From contig NZ_LN907858.1 in assembly GCF_001460635.1 (NCBI RefSeq), positions 62,001 through 126,000 on the forward strand: a DNA stretch of 64,000 nucleotides. The letters are read 5' to 3'. Both the position numbers and the translations under genes were made by a program. The notes beneath the pieces were generated by a model that saw only the letters and a list, made by a program, of their open reading frames with translations, did not search any database and was not told where the DNA came from. Origin of the DNA: Helicobacter typhlonius (GTDB lineage: Bacteria; Campylobacterota; Campylobacteria; Campylobacterales; Helicobacteraceae). The stretch's first letter is position 1; each line of letters starts with the position of its first letter. Shown here piece after piece: positions 18,942 through 29,044 of the stretch.

Positions 18942-19397
18942 ATGCAAAAGAATAACCCCAAATTCACAAATACACTCTCAAATACTCTTTTAAACTACTC
19001 TCTCTTAGATTCTACTCTAAATATTAAACTCACATTATCACATAAAGAATCTAAAGAAAAACAAGATAAAGCTATCATACAAAGAGAACAAAAACAACAC
19101 AAAGAACAATTAAAACCTTTAAGCATTGCAATGCTTCACCCTATACTAGAAGATAATGAGATGAAATGCTCTCACGGAGGAGTAGTGCAATTAAAATCTA
19201 ATCTAGGCAAAAGCATTCAAGATAAGAATATCCCTTTTATATTAGAAACTGATTTACTCTATAGCTCTATTGTAGGTTGTCCTAATCCACCTATAAGTGG
19301 AGGACCTTGCACACAAGTAGCACTCATACTTCCTAGTTCTCGTGGATTAAAAAAGCATAATGAAGATTATCCTATAATGCAAGATTTAATTATATAA
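18942..19397 (+). CDS. PAAR-like (DUF4280-type) protein
   Basis: A 151-residue protein. After a Lys/Gln-rich first half, the second half carries MKCSHGGVVQLKS, DLLYSSIVGCP, GGPCTQVALILPSSRG and PIMQDLI. This cysteine pattern matches the PAAR-like proteins that cap the VgrG spike of type VI secretion systems and carry effectors. An AAGGATAGAG site precedes the ATG. No toxin domain follows, so it may be an adaptor with its effector elsewhere, or the surviving part of a larger gene. A near-copy of its 3' end lies at 18036-18080. No T6SS core genes are in the window. Confidence 0.55.
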   Translation: MQKNNPKFTNTLSNTLLNYSLLDSTLNIKLTLSHKESKEKQDKAIIQREQKQHKEQLKPLSIAMLHPILEDNEMKCSHGGVVQLKSNLGKSIQDKNIPFILETDLLYSSIVGCPNPPISGGPCTQVALILPSSRGLKKHNEDYPIMQDLII

Positions 19398-19426
19398 TTA
19401 CAGAAAATGTAAAAGAGGTATCAACA

Positions 19427-20209
19427 ATGCAAAAATTTCTACAATGGTATCACAAAAGCACAAGAAATAAAATTATTCTCTTTAGTGTTATCTTTATCCT
19501 TGCTTTGGGCTATTCGTTCTTGCATAGACCTTTGGGGTTGATAATGTGGTATCATCTTAACTTTATAGAAGAAAAAGAACAAGTAGAAACGACAAGAATT
19601 TATATGGACAATAAAGAGAAATTTTTAGACCTTTACAGGCAGTATGATATTACACATAACTTTCGCAAAAGCCAAAAAGAGCTTTTTAAATATATTGATG
19701 ATTTTGAGATTGATTTGCTTGTAAGTTCTTTTGTGGGACTAAGTGAATGGTATTTGCAATCTTTTTTATCAAAAAGCAGAATCTATGTTGAATATTTTAA
19801 TATTTATATAGGCTATCAGGAATATCACGAAAACACCTATACGCCAGAAAATACTAATATGTTTATGGAGTTTTTGGACAAGAATCAAAAAATATCTTTT
19901 TTTATTGATAGATTGGCACTTAAAGATGAGGACTTTGAAAGATATATGTTTCAACAAAATGCAATTTTAATAATGTTTATTTTTCCTTATATTTATTTTC
20001 TTTCTGGAGAGCAAGTCTGTGCTTTGCCTAATAAAGAAAAAATTTCAAATGTTTTAATGCAATTTTTTGATGTCTATCAAAAATTACAAGGCGAAAATAA
20101 AACATATAAAATAGGAAAAGAGAGACAGGGCGATACTTTTGATAAGAATTTGCAAGGCTTACTCAATTTACACAACCTAATCAAGGATAAACTCAATGAA
20201 TGTCAATGA
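19427..20209 (+). CDS. Membrane-anchored protein of unknown function, possible immunity protein
   Basis: The protein has 260 residues: a basic N-terminus, one transmembrane helix at about residues 16-40, then a mostly helical region rich in Tyr, Phe, Glu and Lys. A second hydrophobic stretch (ILIMFIFPYIYFLSG) lies near residue 185. I recognise no family. AGAGGT stands seven bases before the ATG. It follows the PAAR-like gene by 29 bases on the same strand. In T6SS cargo loci an unknown membrane protein at this position is often the cognate immunity factor, which is the best guess here and unproven. Confidence 0.5.
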   Translation: MQKFLQWYHKSTRNKIILFSVIFILALGYSFLHRPLGLIMWYHLNFIEEKEQVETTRIYMDNKEKFLDLYRQYDITHNFRKSQKELFKYIDDFEIDLLVSSFVGLSEWYLQSFLSKSRIYVEYFNIYIGYQEYHENTYTPENTNMFMEFLDKNQKISFFIDRLALKDEDFERYMFQQNAILIMFIFPYIYFLSGEQVCALPNKEKISNVLMQFFDVYQKLQGENKTYKIGKERQGDTFDKNLQGLLNLHNLIKDKLNECQ

Positions 20210-20339
20210 GTGAGGACATACAAGCAACACTATGGAATAGTAAGACTACAAAGTCAAGCGGAATGGAAAAAGTAAGGCTAGAGGTGGGATAAAAAAGATA
20301 GAATAAGATATAATGAGAATCAATAAATAAGGAGAGAAT

Positions 20340-20720
20340 ATGTTAAAGAAAATAGTCAATGCTGCTATGCTGCTGTCAGCCTGTTTATTTGTGGGATATG
20401 CAAATCCCTTGCCCGAGTGCGAGAAACATCAAGATTGGATAAATGGTTGTGTTGAGAAAGAGTATGTTTATCCATCTGGACAGGTTTCTGCAGAAACTCC
20501 ATACAAAGATTTTAAGAAAAATGGTGTTAAGAAAGAGTATTATGAATCTGGAAAGCTTAAAATTGAAACTCCATACGAAAATGGTGAGGAAAATGGCATT
20601 TCGAAAGGATATTATGAATCGGGGAAGCTTAGTTATGAGGCTTTGTGGGAAAATAATGAAGAAATTTCTTATAAAAAGTATGATGAACAAGGGAAGCTTA
20701 TCAATCAACGAAAGAAATAA
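20340..20720 (+). CDS. MORN-2/YwqK-like repeat protein, exported
   Basis: A 126-residue protein with an N-terminal signal peptide (about residues 1-21, ending VGYANP) and three to four tandem copies of a motif such as KEYYESGKLKIETPYENG. These are MORN-2-type repeats, the kind annotated as YwqK-family antitoxin. AAGGAG is eight bases upstream of the ATG. Such proteins often serve as immunity proteins next to secreted toxins, which fits the T6SS-like cargo just upstream. The repeat family is clear; the antitoxin role is inferred. Confidence 0.65.
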   Translation: MLKKIVNAAMLLSACLFVGYANPLPECEKHQDWINGCVEKEYVYPSGQVSAETPYKDFKKNGVKKEYYESGKLKIETPYENGEENGISKGYYESGKLSYEALWENNEEISYKKYDEQGKLINQRKK

Positions 20721-20853
20721 GCATATAGATACCTTATTTTTGTGAGAGCTGAATGGATTATAATTCTAGGAAATACAAGTAAGATGAATAGAGTGGGGCA
20801 TCCTCTAGGCGGGTTATCACTCAAATGTTTGCATTGTCTTTCTCTACTGATAA

Positions 20854-20884
20854 AGATTCTAGAATCTAAGCAGATTCTAGAATC
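20854..20884. repeat. Two tandem AGATTCTAGAATCT palindromes
   Basis: A perfect 14-base palindrome at 20854-20867 is followed four bases later by a second copy, lacking only the last base, at 20872-20884. It lies just beyond the 3' end of gdhA and may act as a transcript end structure. It is also a dense cluster of the window-wide motif. Confidence 0.5.
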
Positions 20885-20912
20885 CAAAAATCGCAAGTCG
20901 TATTTTAAATTT

Positions 20913-22310
<1,398 letters not shown>

Positions 22311-22364
22311 TTATGTCATTTATATTTAAAATTTTCTTAATTAAGTTTAAATTAAAGTTAATTT

Positions 22365-22985
22365 CTACAATCCAAGTCCCAAAATTTCCCATAGTTCATT
22401 AACCTGCGTATCATCGAGTAGAATGCTACTCTGTGTGTGTAAAAATTGCATAATATCGCTCATAGCAAATCTATGTCCGCCGATACAAAAGTTATGAGCA
22501 AACAAAAAACCACGCGCTAGACTTACCATATCACCTAGTGCCTCCTCACATACGAAGCAAAGCCCGTTTTCCTCATCATGTGCTCTCCCCTCAAAATGCA
22601 GTATTTTGGCATACATTTCAAGCACCACGCGTTTAGGATTCTGTAAGTGCAATTTTTGCGCCCCCTCTTCTAAAAGCCTAAAATAAAATTCATCAATTTC
22701 ATACACATCAATTAAATGTTTATAAAAAAGCTTAATAAAATGTTGCCACACATAATAACGCGCACTATCGGATTCCCATTTAAATCCAAGATGCAAGATG
22801 TGCTTGAGCTTGGGTAAAAAGGTCATACTTGGTTCTTCTTCAAAGTCGATTTTGCGCCCGATATTGATAATGCTATGCCTTGTGCCATAGAATCTATACA
22901 GGGTCTTTATATACATTGGTGTGAGAATCTTCACAATCATATCTTCGTTGCGTGTTTTTTGCATAGACAAGATATAGCCTTGCAT
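22365..22985 (-). CDS. recO: DNA repair protein RecO, epsilon type
   Basis: A 206-residue protein resembling the divergent RecO of Helicobacter and Campylobacter, which loads RecA at gaps with RecR. The start MQGYILSMQKTRNEDMIVKILT is the OB-fold entry typical of RecO. A zinc-site-like arrangement, CFVCEE followed by HNFCIGGH, lies near residues 140-170. It starts nine bases after the dedA stop and is probably cotranscribed with it. Sequence similarity in this family is low, so I hold the call with moderate confidence. Confidence 0.7.
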   Translation of the reverse strand: MQGYILSMQKTRNEDMIVKILTPMYIKTLYRFYGTRHSIINIGRKIDFEEEPSMTFLPKLKHILHLGFKWESDSARYYVWQHFIKLFYKHLIDVYEIDEFYFRLLEEGAQKLHLQNPKRVVLEMYAKILHFEGRAHDEENGLCFVCEEALGDMVSLARGFLFAHNFCIGGHRFAMSDIMQFLHTQSSILLDDTQVNELWEILGLGL

Positions 22986-22994
22986 AACCCCTCT

Positions 22995-23567
22995 TTATAA
23001 GCTTTTTCTAGCCCTTTTTGATACAAAAGAGATAATGAGATATAAAATTATACCAATACACAAAAGTACGATAGGCATTACATAAGAATGTGCGTTAATC
23101 TCCTCAAGCACAGATATAACGCCGCTACTTGCATAATATCCGCATATTCCTACAACCACTGCCCAAATAGCACAACTCATAGCATTGAATATAAAAAAGG
23201 TTTTTATGCTAAAACGCGAGAATCCAATAGCAAGTGGCACGATTGTTTTAATGCCATATAAGTATTTACTAAAGAATATAAGCCATACCCCATATTTTTT
23301 AAGCCATACTTGAGAGAGGGCAATTTTGCGCCTGTGATTACTAAGATAAGCCATTAAATCATTTTTTTGGTAGCGTGCCAAATAAGCTAAAAGTGAGCTA
23401 CCAATGATGTTTCCCACACCTGCAGTGAGTATTGAAATGATAATATCCATTTTGCCTAGTGCGCTCATCACTCCCGCCGTGAGTAGCCCCACATATCCCC
23501 CGCCTAGCGAAAAGAGAAACAAAAGCATATAACCCCATTTCTCTAGCGAAACTATAATATCTTGCAT
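22995..23567 (-). CDS. DedA-family membrane protein
   Basis: A 190-residue polytopic membrane protein of the DedA/VTT family, thought to move phospholipids or undecaprenyl phosphate across the inner membrane. The DedA segments are visible: an early GYVGLLTAG, then a re-entrant-type SKYLYGIKTIVPLAIGFSR, followed by hydrophobic helices. AAAGGA precedes the ATG. It sits upstream of recO. Confidence 0.8.
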   Translation of the reverse strand: MQDIIVSLEKWGYMLLFLFSLGGGYVGLLTAGVMSALGKMDIIISILTAGVGNIIGSSLLAYLARYQKNDLMAYLSNHRRKIALSQVWLKKYGVWLIFFSKYLYGIKTIVPLAIGFSRFSIKTFFIFNAMSCAIWAVVVGICGYYASSGVISVLEEINAHSYVMPIVLLCIGIILYLIISFVSKRARKSL

Positions 23568-23690
23568 TGTATTCCTTTGTTTTTCTACGCCCTTTGGGTG
23601 CTTTACTCCACACGCACTTTGTAGTTTGTGAGGATTCTAAAAGATTCTAAAAAACTATAAGGCATTTGCTGTATCTCCTTGATATGCAAT

Positions 23691-24347
23691 TTATGATGTA
23701 TGCACTTCACACAGAGTCTTATCATAGAGGTTGTAGATTCTATTACACGCATAGGCTATGTCTTTATCGTGTGTGGCGAGTATGAGTGCGGCTTTGTGTT
23801 CGCGGATATAAGAGAATAGAATCTCCATTACCTGTGTAGCTGTTTGCTTATCAAGATTCCCGGTTGGTTCATCGGCAAAAATAATCTTTGGCTTCTTTGT
23901 CAAAACCCGCGCAATTGATAGCCTTTGCTGTTGTCCGCCGCTAAGCTCACCAATTTGCTGATGAATTACCTTATCGATACCAAAAGATTCTAAAAGCGCG
24001 TTGTCTATACTTTTATTTGAGAGAATCGAAGCGACTTTGAGATTCTCTACACCGCTAAATCCTCGAAAAAGATAATGCGCTTGAAACACGATACCTATGT
24101 GTAGCCTACGCAACAAGAGCTGCTCCTTAGGGCTTAGTGCGTAAATATCATCTTTATCCAAAAGCCCCACTCGCCCAACTTTTGGCTTTAAGAGTGTGGA
24201 GAGATTATTTAATATCGTGGATTTACCGCTACCGCTCACGCCCAAAATTGCTATACTTTCCCCCTCGCCAACTTGCAGATTAATATCTGTATAAAGCGTG
24301 GTTTCAAAGCTATGAGAGAGATTATAGGCGCGAAGCAAATGGCTCAT
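23691..24347 (-). CDS. lolD: ABC transporter ATP-binding protein, LolD/MacB type
   Basis: A 218-residue ABC ATPase of the LolD/FtsE/MacB branch. Walker A is GVSGSGKST, the signature is LSGGQQQRLSIAR and Walker B is IIFADEPTGNLD, a sequence characteristic of this branch. With LolC/E it would release lipoproteins from the inner membrane. No permease lies adjacent, so the partner must be encoded elsewhere. FtsE is the main alternative. Confidence 0.7.
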   Translation of the reverse strand: MSHLLRAYNLSHSFETTLYTDINLQVGEGESIAILGVSGSGKSTILNNLSTLLKPKVGRVGLLDKDDIYALSPKEQLLLRRLHIGIVFQAHYLFRGFSGVENLKVASILSNKSIDNALLESFGIDKVIHQQIGELSGGQQQRLSIARVLTKKPKIIFADEPTGNLDKQTATQVMEILFSYIREHKAALILATHDKDIAYACNRIYNLYDKTLCEVHTS

Positions 24348-24459
24348 TAATAATCCTTATATTAAAAGTGGGTGCTATTATGCCACAGCTTATAAAATAT
24401 ATTAAATCTCATTGAATCTTGGTAAGATTTACTCGTAACAATAGGGCGCATATTTTAAA

Positions 24460-24992
24460 ATAGAATACGCTTTAAAAGAGCTTATTTTGGAGCAGGATAT
24501 CGCACAAAGGGTTGCGGATATGGCGCAAGATATTTCGCGTGATTTTAGAGGAATGGAGCTTGTTATTGTCTCCGTATTAAAAGGGAGCTTTGTATTTACC
24601 GCGGATTTGGTGCGTTGTATCGATATGCCTTTAGAAATCTGTTTATTGGTGCTTCGAGTTATGGTGCAGGGACTACTTCAAGCGGGAAACTTGATATTTA
24701 CCACGATATAGACATATCTCTTAAAGGCAAGTCGGCACTGCTCGTGGAGGACATTATCGATAGTGGCTTGACAATCGCCACTCTTAAGGCGCTTGTGTAT
24801 GATAAGGGCGCAAGAGATGTGAAAATATGCACGATGTTTAATAAGCCAAGTCGGCGAAAAGTGCAGGTAGAGATAGAATATAAAGGCTTTGATGTGCCAG
24901 ATACCTTTGTCGTGGGTTATGGACTAGACTTTGACAATAAATATAGAAATTTAAAAAATCTATGTGAGATTGTAGGTGTGAGTGAAGATTAA
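24460..24992 (+). pseudogene. hpt: Hypoxanthine phosphoribosyltransferase, frameshifted
   Basis: Two frames together encode a normal purine phosphoribosyltransferase. The first (to about 24640) carries AQRVADMAQDIS and VLKGSFVFTADLVRCIDMPLEI. The second (from about 24641 to 24992) carries IGASSYGAGTTSSGKL, the PRPP motif LLVEDIIDSG and the C-terminal FVVGYGLDFDNKYRNL. The shift is -1 at the short T run near 24642. The 5' end is also odd: the open frame upstream has no ATG, only ATA at 24460 where family members begin with a similar EYAL segment, and a TTG at 24487. Either a real pseudogene or a base missed in sequencing. Confidence 0.8.
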
Positions 24993-25074
24993 AGCGAGAT
25001 TGTATTTGATATTTGTTCTATTAGGCAGATTTATGCTTCAAGCAATTTAATCCAAAATGTCCTAGATCTCAAAC

Positions 25075-26292
25075 TTATTCCAATTTTCTTAACTCATAAT
25101 ATAGCTTATCCGCAATGAGTTTGTATCCATTTGGTAGTAAATGCACATCGGGCTTTGCTAGATTTGCCCTCTCCCATTGTGCCTTTCCACCGCTTTGGTT
25201 TATAAAATCCTCCATACTAAAAAGCAAGGTGTGTTTTTGTATAGCGAGTTTGCTAATCGCCGCACTCACTGCTTTAGCATTTTTAGTCGTTCTATATACC
25301 GCCTTTTTGCGCTTCGTGGCGTTTGATACTTTCTTTACCACAGGCGGTGGTGCGAGGAGTAGAATCTGTGCCTGTGGGTTTGCTTCCCTGATGCTATCAA
25401 TCAAATTGCCATAGTTTTTCATAAATGTATTTTCATCAAAATTATCATACAGCGCGTCATTTGAGCCATAGCATAGCACATACAAATCTGCCGGAAGTAT
25501 CCGCATTTGCTGCATCAAAAGTTCTTTGTCCCATTTGAGCCACAAATCCGAGCGCGCACCATTTATGCCAAGATTCTCAACAATATTATCCTGCCCCTCA
25601 TCGTGTATGATAGCAAATCCACCCAAAAGCACATTTTCATTAAGTGCGTGTAAGGTTACAGGATATTGCAAGTTGAGGCTAATCATCTGCCACGCATTAG
25701 GATTCTTAGCATTAATGACAAACTTTTGATTCGCGCTATCTTCAATCATCAGTGCTTTTTTCTTATTTGGAGCTGCAAAAATAATTTTGCTTAGACTCGC
25801 ATTTGCATTGTTTTTTGGCGTTAGTTTTATGGATGCCGGAAGTGTAGTGGGTTTTGCCATAATGCCACCTAGCGGATATTCGCTAGATTCATTTAGATGT
25901 GAGTTGAGAATCTCGAAGTTTTCACTTTCATATTGTAGCCCAATATGCTGATGATACTTAGGATAGAGTGGATAGACAAAGCCAAAGCTATATTGCAAAA
26001 ACAATAGCCCACGCAGTCTGTGCGACATAAAATCCCCCGCAATATGTGAATCTCCTAAGATTCTTATTGTAAGATCCTGTTTTGTTTTAAGCTTTGATTT
26101 GAATGTCGGCGAGAGATTTTCGCCATAGTTTTTAATCCCGCTTGTTGAAGATAAGAGTTTCTTGCTTTCGTTTGGAATGGTAGTTTGTTTAGGGTTGCCA
26201 AGTGCGATACCGATTGCTTTGAGCGGATAGTCCGCACCATTGGCAAAAACGACTCCGGCGAGTAATATGACAAAGAGTGTTGAAGTTTTCAT
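25075..26292 (-). CDS. Periplasmic SGNH hydrolase, Ape1-like peptidoglycan O-acetylesterase
   Basis: The protein has 405 residues with a signal peptide (cleavage after VVFANGA). The SGNH nucleophile motif is ILGDSHIAGDFM near residue 80, a GSNDALYDN block lies near residue 275, and the catalytic Asp/His pair is in KPDVHLLPNGYKL near the C-terminus. This motif set resembles Ape1 of Campylobacter jejuni, which removes O-acetyl groups from N-acetylmuramic acid. Its start overlaps the stop of the next SGNH gene by four bases, so it belongs to the acetylation operon. The substrate is inferred from that context. Confidence 0.7.
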   Translation of the reverse strand: MKTSTLFVILLAGVVFANGADYPLKAIGIALGNPKQTTIPNESKKLLSSTSGIKNYGENLSPTFKSKLKTKQDLTIRILGDSHIAGDFMSHRLRGLLFLQYSFGFVYPLYPKYHQHIGLQYESENFEILNSHLNESSEYPLGGIMAKPTTLPASIKLTPKNNANASLSKIIFAAPNKKKALMIEDSANQKFVINAKNPNAWQMISLNLQYPVTLHALNENVLLGGFAIIHDEGQDNIVENLGINGARSDLWLKWDKELLMQQMRILPADLYVLCYGSNDALYDNFDENTFMKNYGNLIDSIREANPQAQILLLAPPPVVKKVSNATKRKKAVYRTTKNAKAVSAAISKLAIQKHTLLFSMEDFINQSGGKAQWERANLAKPDVHLLPNGYKLIADKLYYELRKLE

Positions 26293-27632
26293 TGTGCCTC
26301 TTTTATAGAATCTTGTGGTGTTTGTGCCACCTGTGTAGTTTGTATATCATTTATTGCAGCCTCTGTGGTGCGTTCAAAACTAAGTGCAGATTCTGTAGAT
26401 TCTGAATCTTGTAAGGTTTCTTGGGGTGAGACTACAAGGGTATTGAGAAAGATATTTGCCATTATTTGATAGCCCCGTGATGTAAAATGCACCCCGTCAT
26501 CAATACGCACCTGTATGCTCTTGCCATTTTTGTTTTTAATAAACGCCGAATACGCGCCGCCTTGCGTAACAATACCATTGCTTTGCAAGAAAAACTCCCC
26601 ACTAGCACGCACTTCGCGCTCATAGAGGCTATTGAGATAGAGAATCTTATCATTAAGCGACTTTTCGCGCACAGAGGGCACTTCATACCATACTACGCGC
26701 GCACCATTAGATTGTGCGATAGTAATGATGTCATTAATGCGTTGGGTGTAAATTTCCTCCCATTTTTGAGATTTAAAGGCAATGTTTTTCTTCATACTCC
26801 ACGGGTCGTTTGCGCCTAGTATCACGACAACAATAGCGATATTGTCATAAGTGGCGAAAGCTTGAGTAATAGCCTCTGCCCAATTAAAATAATGTGGATA
26901 GGTTAAGCCTGTGCTGTGTTTGCTCAAATTTATACCCTTGAGATTGAGTTTCTTAAAGGTTTTTAGCATATATGGCGCAATGCCCTGCATCATAGAATCC
27001 CCCACGAGTAAGACTTTATCGTTTTCATCGATTTCTATACGAGGATTATGCACTTTTTTAATCGGTGTGTAGCTCTCTGTGAAGTTTGGCTCTGCAGGTG
27101 GCGTTGATGAGCTAGCAGATTCTATATTTTCATCTCCTGCTTTTTCCTCTGCATTCTTTATATCCTGCGTGGGAAGTGGTTCATTTGGCAGAATCTGTGC
27201 TTCTTGTGGGCTACTTGTGCGCTCTTGCTGTGCTTGGCTTTGAATCTCTGCTGGTATCTCCGCGCTTGAAATGTGAGATTCTATAACCTCTTGCGTTGGT
27301 TTAAAATCTGTGTGCTTCTGGGGCTTTTCTGTGCTAGATTCAATCTTTGTCTCACTCACTAATGAAACATCTAGGAGTGCTAGGACATCATTCGCCACAT
27401 TGTTAAAGGCTTGCTCCAAATGCGCCATAGCACTATCTGCGTATGTGAAAATGGCATAATCTTGCAACATCGTGGCTTGATATATCGTGCCTAAAAACTG
27501 CGTGAATGGATTGCTCGATTCTGTAAAATTATGATATTGCTGCTCGACATAAGTGGTGATTTGACTATGCAAAATCACTATGAGTTGCACGAGTGTGGCA
27601 AAGATAATAAATGCAAATTTCGCCTGTTTCAT
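26289..27632 (-). CDS. SGNH/DUF459-type protein, candidate peptidoglycan O-acetyltransferase PatB
   Basis: The ATG at 27632 overlaps the stop of the MBOAT gene by one base and gives 447 residues; a longer frame reaching 27824 runs through the MBOAT gene and is not credible. The N-terminus is a membrane anchor (KFAFIIFATLVQLIVILH), then a Ser/Glu/Gln-rich linker to about residue 200, then an SGNH domain with VLLVGDSMMQGIAPY, ILGANDPWS and DDGVHFTSRGY. PatB-type enzymes transfer acetate delivered by a membrane MBOAT protein to muramic acid. The operon position supports that role. Confidence 0.65.
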   Translation of the reverse strand: MKQAKFAFIIFATLVQLIVILHSQITTYVEQQYHNFTESSNPFTQFLGTIYQATMLQDYAIFTYADSAMAHLEQAFNNVANDVLALLDVSLVSETKIESSTEKPQKHTDFKPTQEVIESHISSAEIPAEIQSQAQQERTSSPQEAQILPNEPLPTQDIKNAEEKAGDENIESASSSTPPAEPNFTESYTPIKKVHNPRIEIDENDKVLLVGDSMMQGIAPYMLKTFKKLNLKGINLSKHSTGLTYPHYFNWAEAITQAFATYDNIAIVVVILGANDPWSMKKNIAFKSQKWEEIYTQRINDIITIAQSNGARVVWYEVPSVREKSLNDKILYLNSLYEREVRASGEFFLQSNGIVTQGGAYSAFIKNKNGKSIQVRIDDGVHFTSRGYQIMANIFLNTLVVSPQETLQDSESTESALSFERTTEAAINDIQTTQVAQTPQDSIKEAQ

Positions 27633-29044
27633 CAAAAACTCGCATAAATAAAATGTGGTATGCCAGCAGGCATTATGACTATAAGCAAGGCGATGATTAT
27701 AGTGAGGATAAAAGGCTTGATGAGGTAGGGGATAAAACTTAGGCATTTTTGCGTGAATGTAAGAGAGCCACGCATAAGTGGATAGCATAAAAAACATACC
27801 AAAAATGTGCCAAGCAGCCACCAAGTATAAAGTGGCGCAGATGTGGCAAAGCCTTGATAAAACGCTATAAAAAAGCCTCGCACCTCATCAAGAGAATGAT
27901 AATAAAAGAAAATCCAACAAAAACTTACATAAATAAAAGTGATAAATGCTCCAACAAATGGAAAATCTTGCAAGTCAATTTCTAAGATTTTTAGCATATT
28001 GAGCCAAATAACACCCACTCCGTGCAAAAGCCCCCAAATCAAAAAGCTTAGGGTGTTGCCGTGCCACAAGCCAGAAAGCCCGAATGCGATAAGCACGAAA
28101 ACCTGTGTATAAAATACCCCCCTTTTGTTCCCACCTAGCGGGATATAGATATAATCGCGTATAAAGGTGGAGAGGCTAATATGCCACCTGTTCCAAAAAT
28201 CTTTGAGGTTTTTTGCCATATAGGGCATATTGAAATTTGGCGGTAATGTGAATCCTAGCATAAGCCCAAAGGCGCACACGAGATTCACATATCCGCTAAA
28301 ATCGCAATAGAGCTGCACACTATAAGCAAAAGCTGCACATAAAAGCTCTAACGCGTGGTAGTCAAAGGGTGCGTTGAGAATGGGTGCGGAGTAGATGCCT
28401 AAATAATTTGCAATCAGCACCTTTTTGACAAGTCCAAAAAGCAGGAGTGCTAGAATCAAGTCAATGTTACCAAAAACGCGCTGCGAGTGGTATTGTGTAA
28501 AAAAATCTTTGCTCCTCATAATAGGACCGGCAACAAAGGTAGCAAAAAATGACAAATAAGTGGCGAGGGTAAAAAAGCCCTCCAGTGCAGGATTTTCCTC
28601 TTGATAGTATTTATCCTGTGCGAGTTTTTTCGCCTCCTCATACACCGCGCGTAAATAAGTAATAGAAGCAAATGTGTAAAAGCTAATCCCCATAGGAAAA
28701 ATAATATCAATATCAAAAAAATCAAGCCCAAGAAGTGTTAGTAGGGCGTCAAAGTCATCTTTGATATAGGCATAATATTTGAAAAAACACAAAAACAAGA
28801 GTGCTAAAAACACGCAGGATAAAAATGCAAATTTTGTGCGCATCGTGTCGATAAAGAATGCCAAAACATACACAAAACAGGTATAAATAAATACGATAAG
28901 TGCGAAATATGGGCTAAAAAGATAGATAATGAGGTAGTTAAAGCACAAAAGTGCAAAATTACGCATAGTGAGTGATTTTATCGACCAATACACAATAAAA
29001 AATAAAAGCAATATCACACTAAATTCAAAGCAAAAAAAGCTCAA
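27632..29044 (-). CDS. patA: MBOAT-family O-acetyltransferase, PatA-like
   Basis: A 470-residue multi-pass membrane protein of the membrane-bound O-acyltransferase family (AlgI/PatA). The conserved FNMPYMAKNLKDFWNRWH segment and the catalytic-histidine motif GLSGLWHG are present, along with MGISFYTFASITYLR. It would move acetyl groups across the inner membrane for transfer to periplasmic glycan. Two SGNH-domain genes follow with overlapping starts, the arrangement seen for peptidoglycan O-acetylation. Acetylation of another surface glycan is the alternative. Confidence 0.75.
   Translation of the reverse strand: MSFFCFEFSVILLLFFIVYWSIKSLTMRNFALLCFNYLIIYLFSPYFALIVFIYTCFVYVLAFFIDTMRTKFAFLSCVFLALLFLCFFKYYAYIKDDFDALLTLLGLDFFDIDIIFPMGISFYTFASITYLRAVYEEAKKLAQDKYYQEENPALEGFFTLATYLSFFATFVAGPIMRSKDFFTQYHSQRVFGNIDLILALLLFGLVKKVLIANYLGIYSAPILNAPFDYHALELLCAAFAYSVQLYCDFSGYVNLVCAFGLMLGFTLPPNFNMPYMAKNLKDFWNRWHISLSTFIRDYIYIPLGGNKRGVFYTQVFVLIAFGLSGLWHGNTLSFLIWGLLHGVGVIWLNMLKILEIDLQDFPFVGAFITFIYVSFCWIFFYYHSLDEVRGFFIAFYQGFATSAPLYTWWLLGTFLVCFLCYPLMRGSLTFTQKCLSFIPYLIKPFILTIIIALLIVIMPAGIPHFIYASF

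Noticed and set aside
20705-20896. 63-codon frame on the minus strand downstream of the MORN-2 gene
   Set aside because: The composition and overlap with the gdhA 3' palindromes indicate a chance frame.
27633-27824. N-terminal extension of the DUF459-type SGNH gene
   Set aside because: It would run through the end of the MBOAT gene in another frame; the ATG at 27632 overlaps the MBOAT stop and begins a proper membrane anchor.
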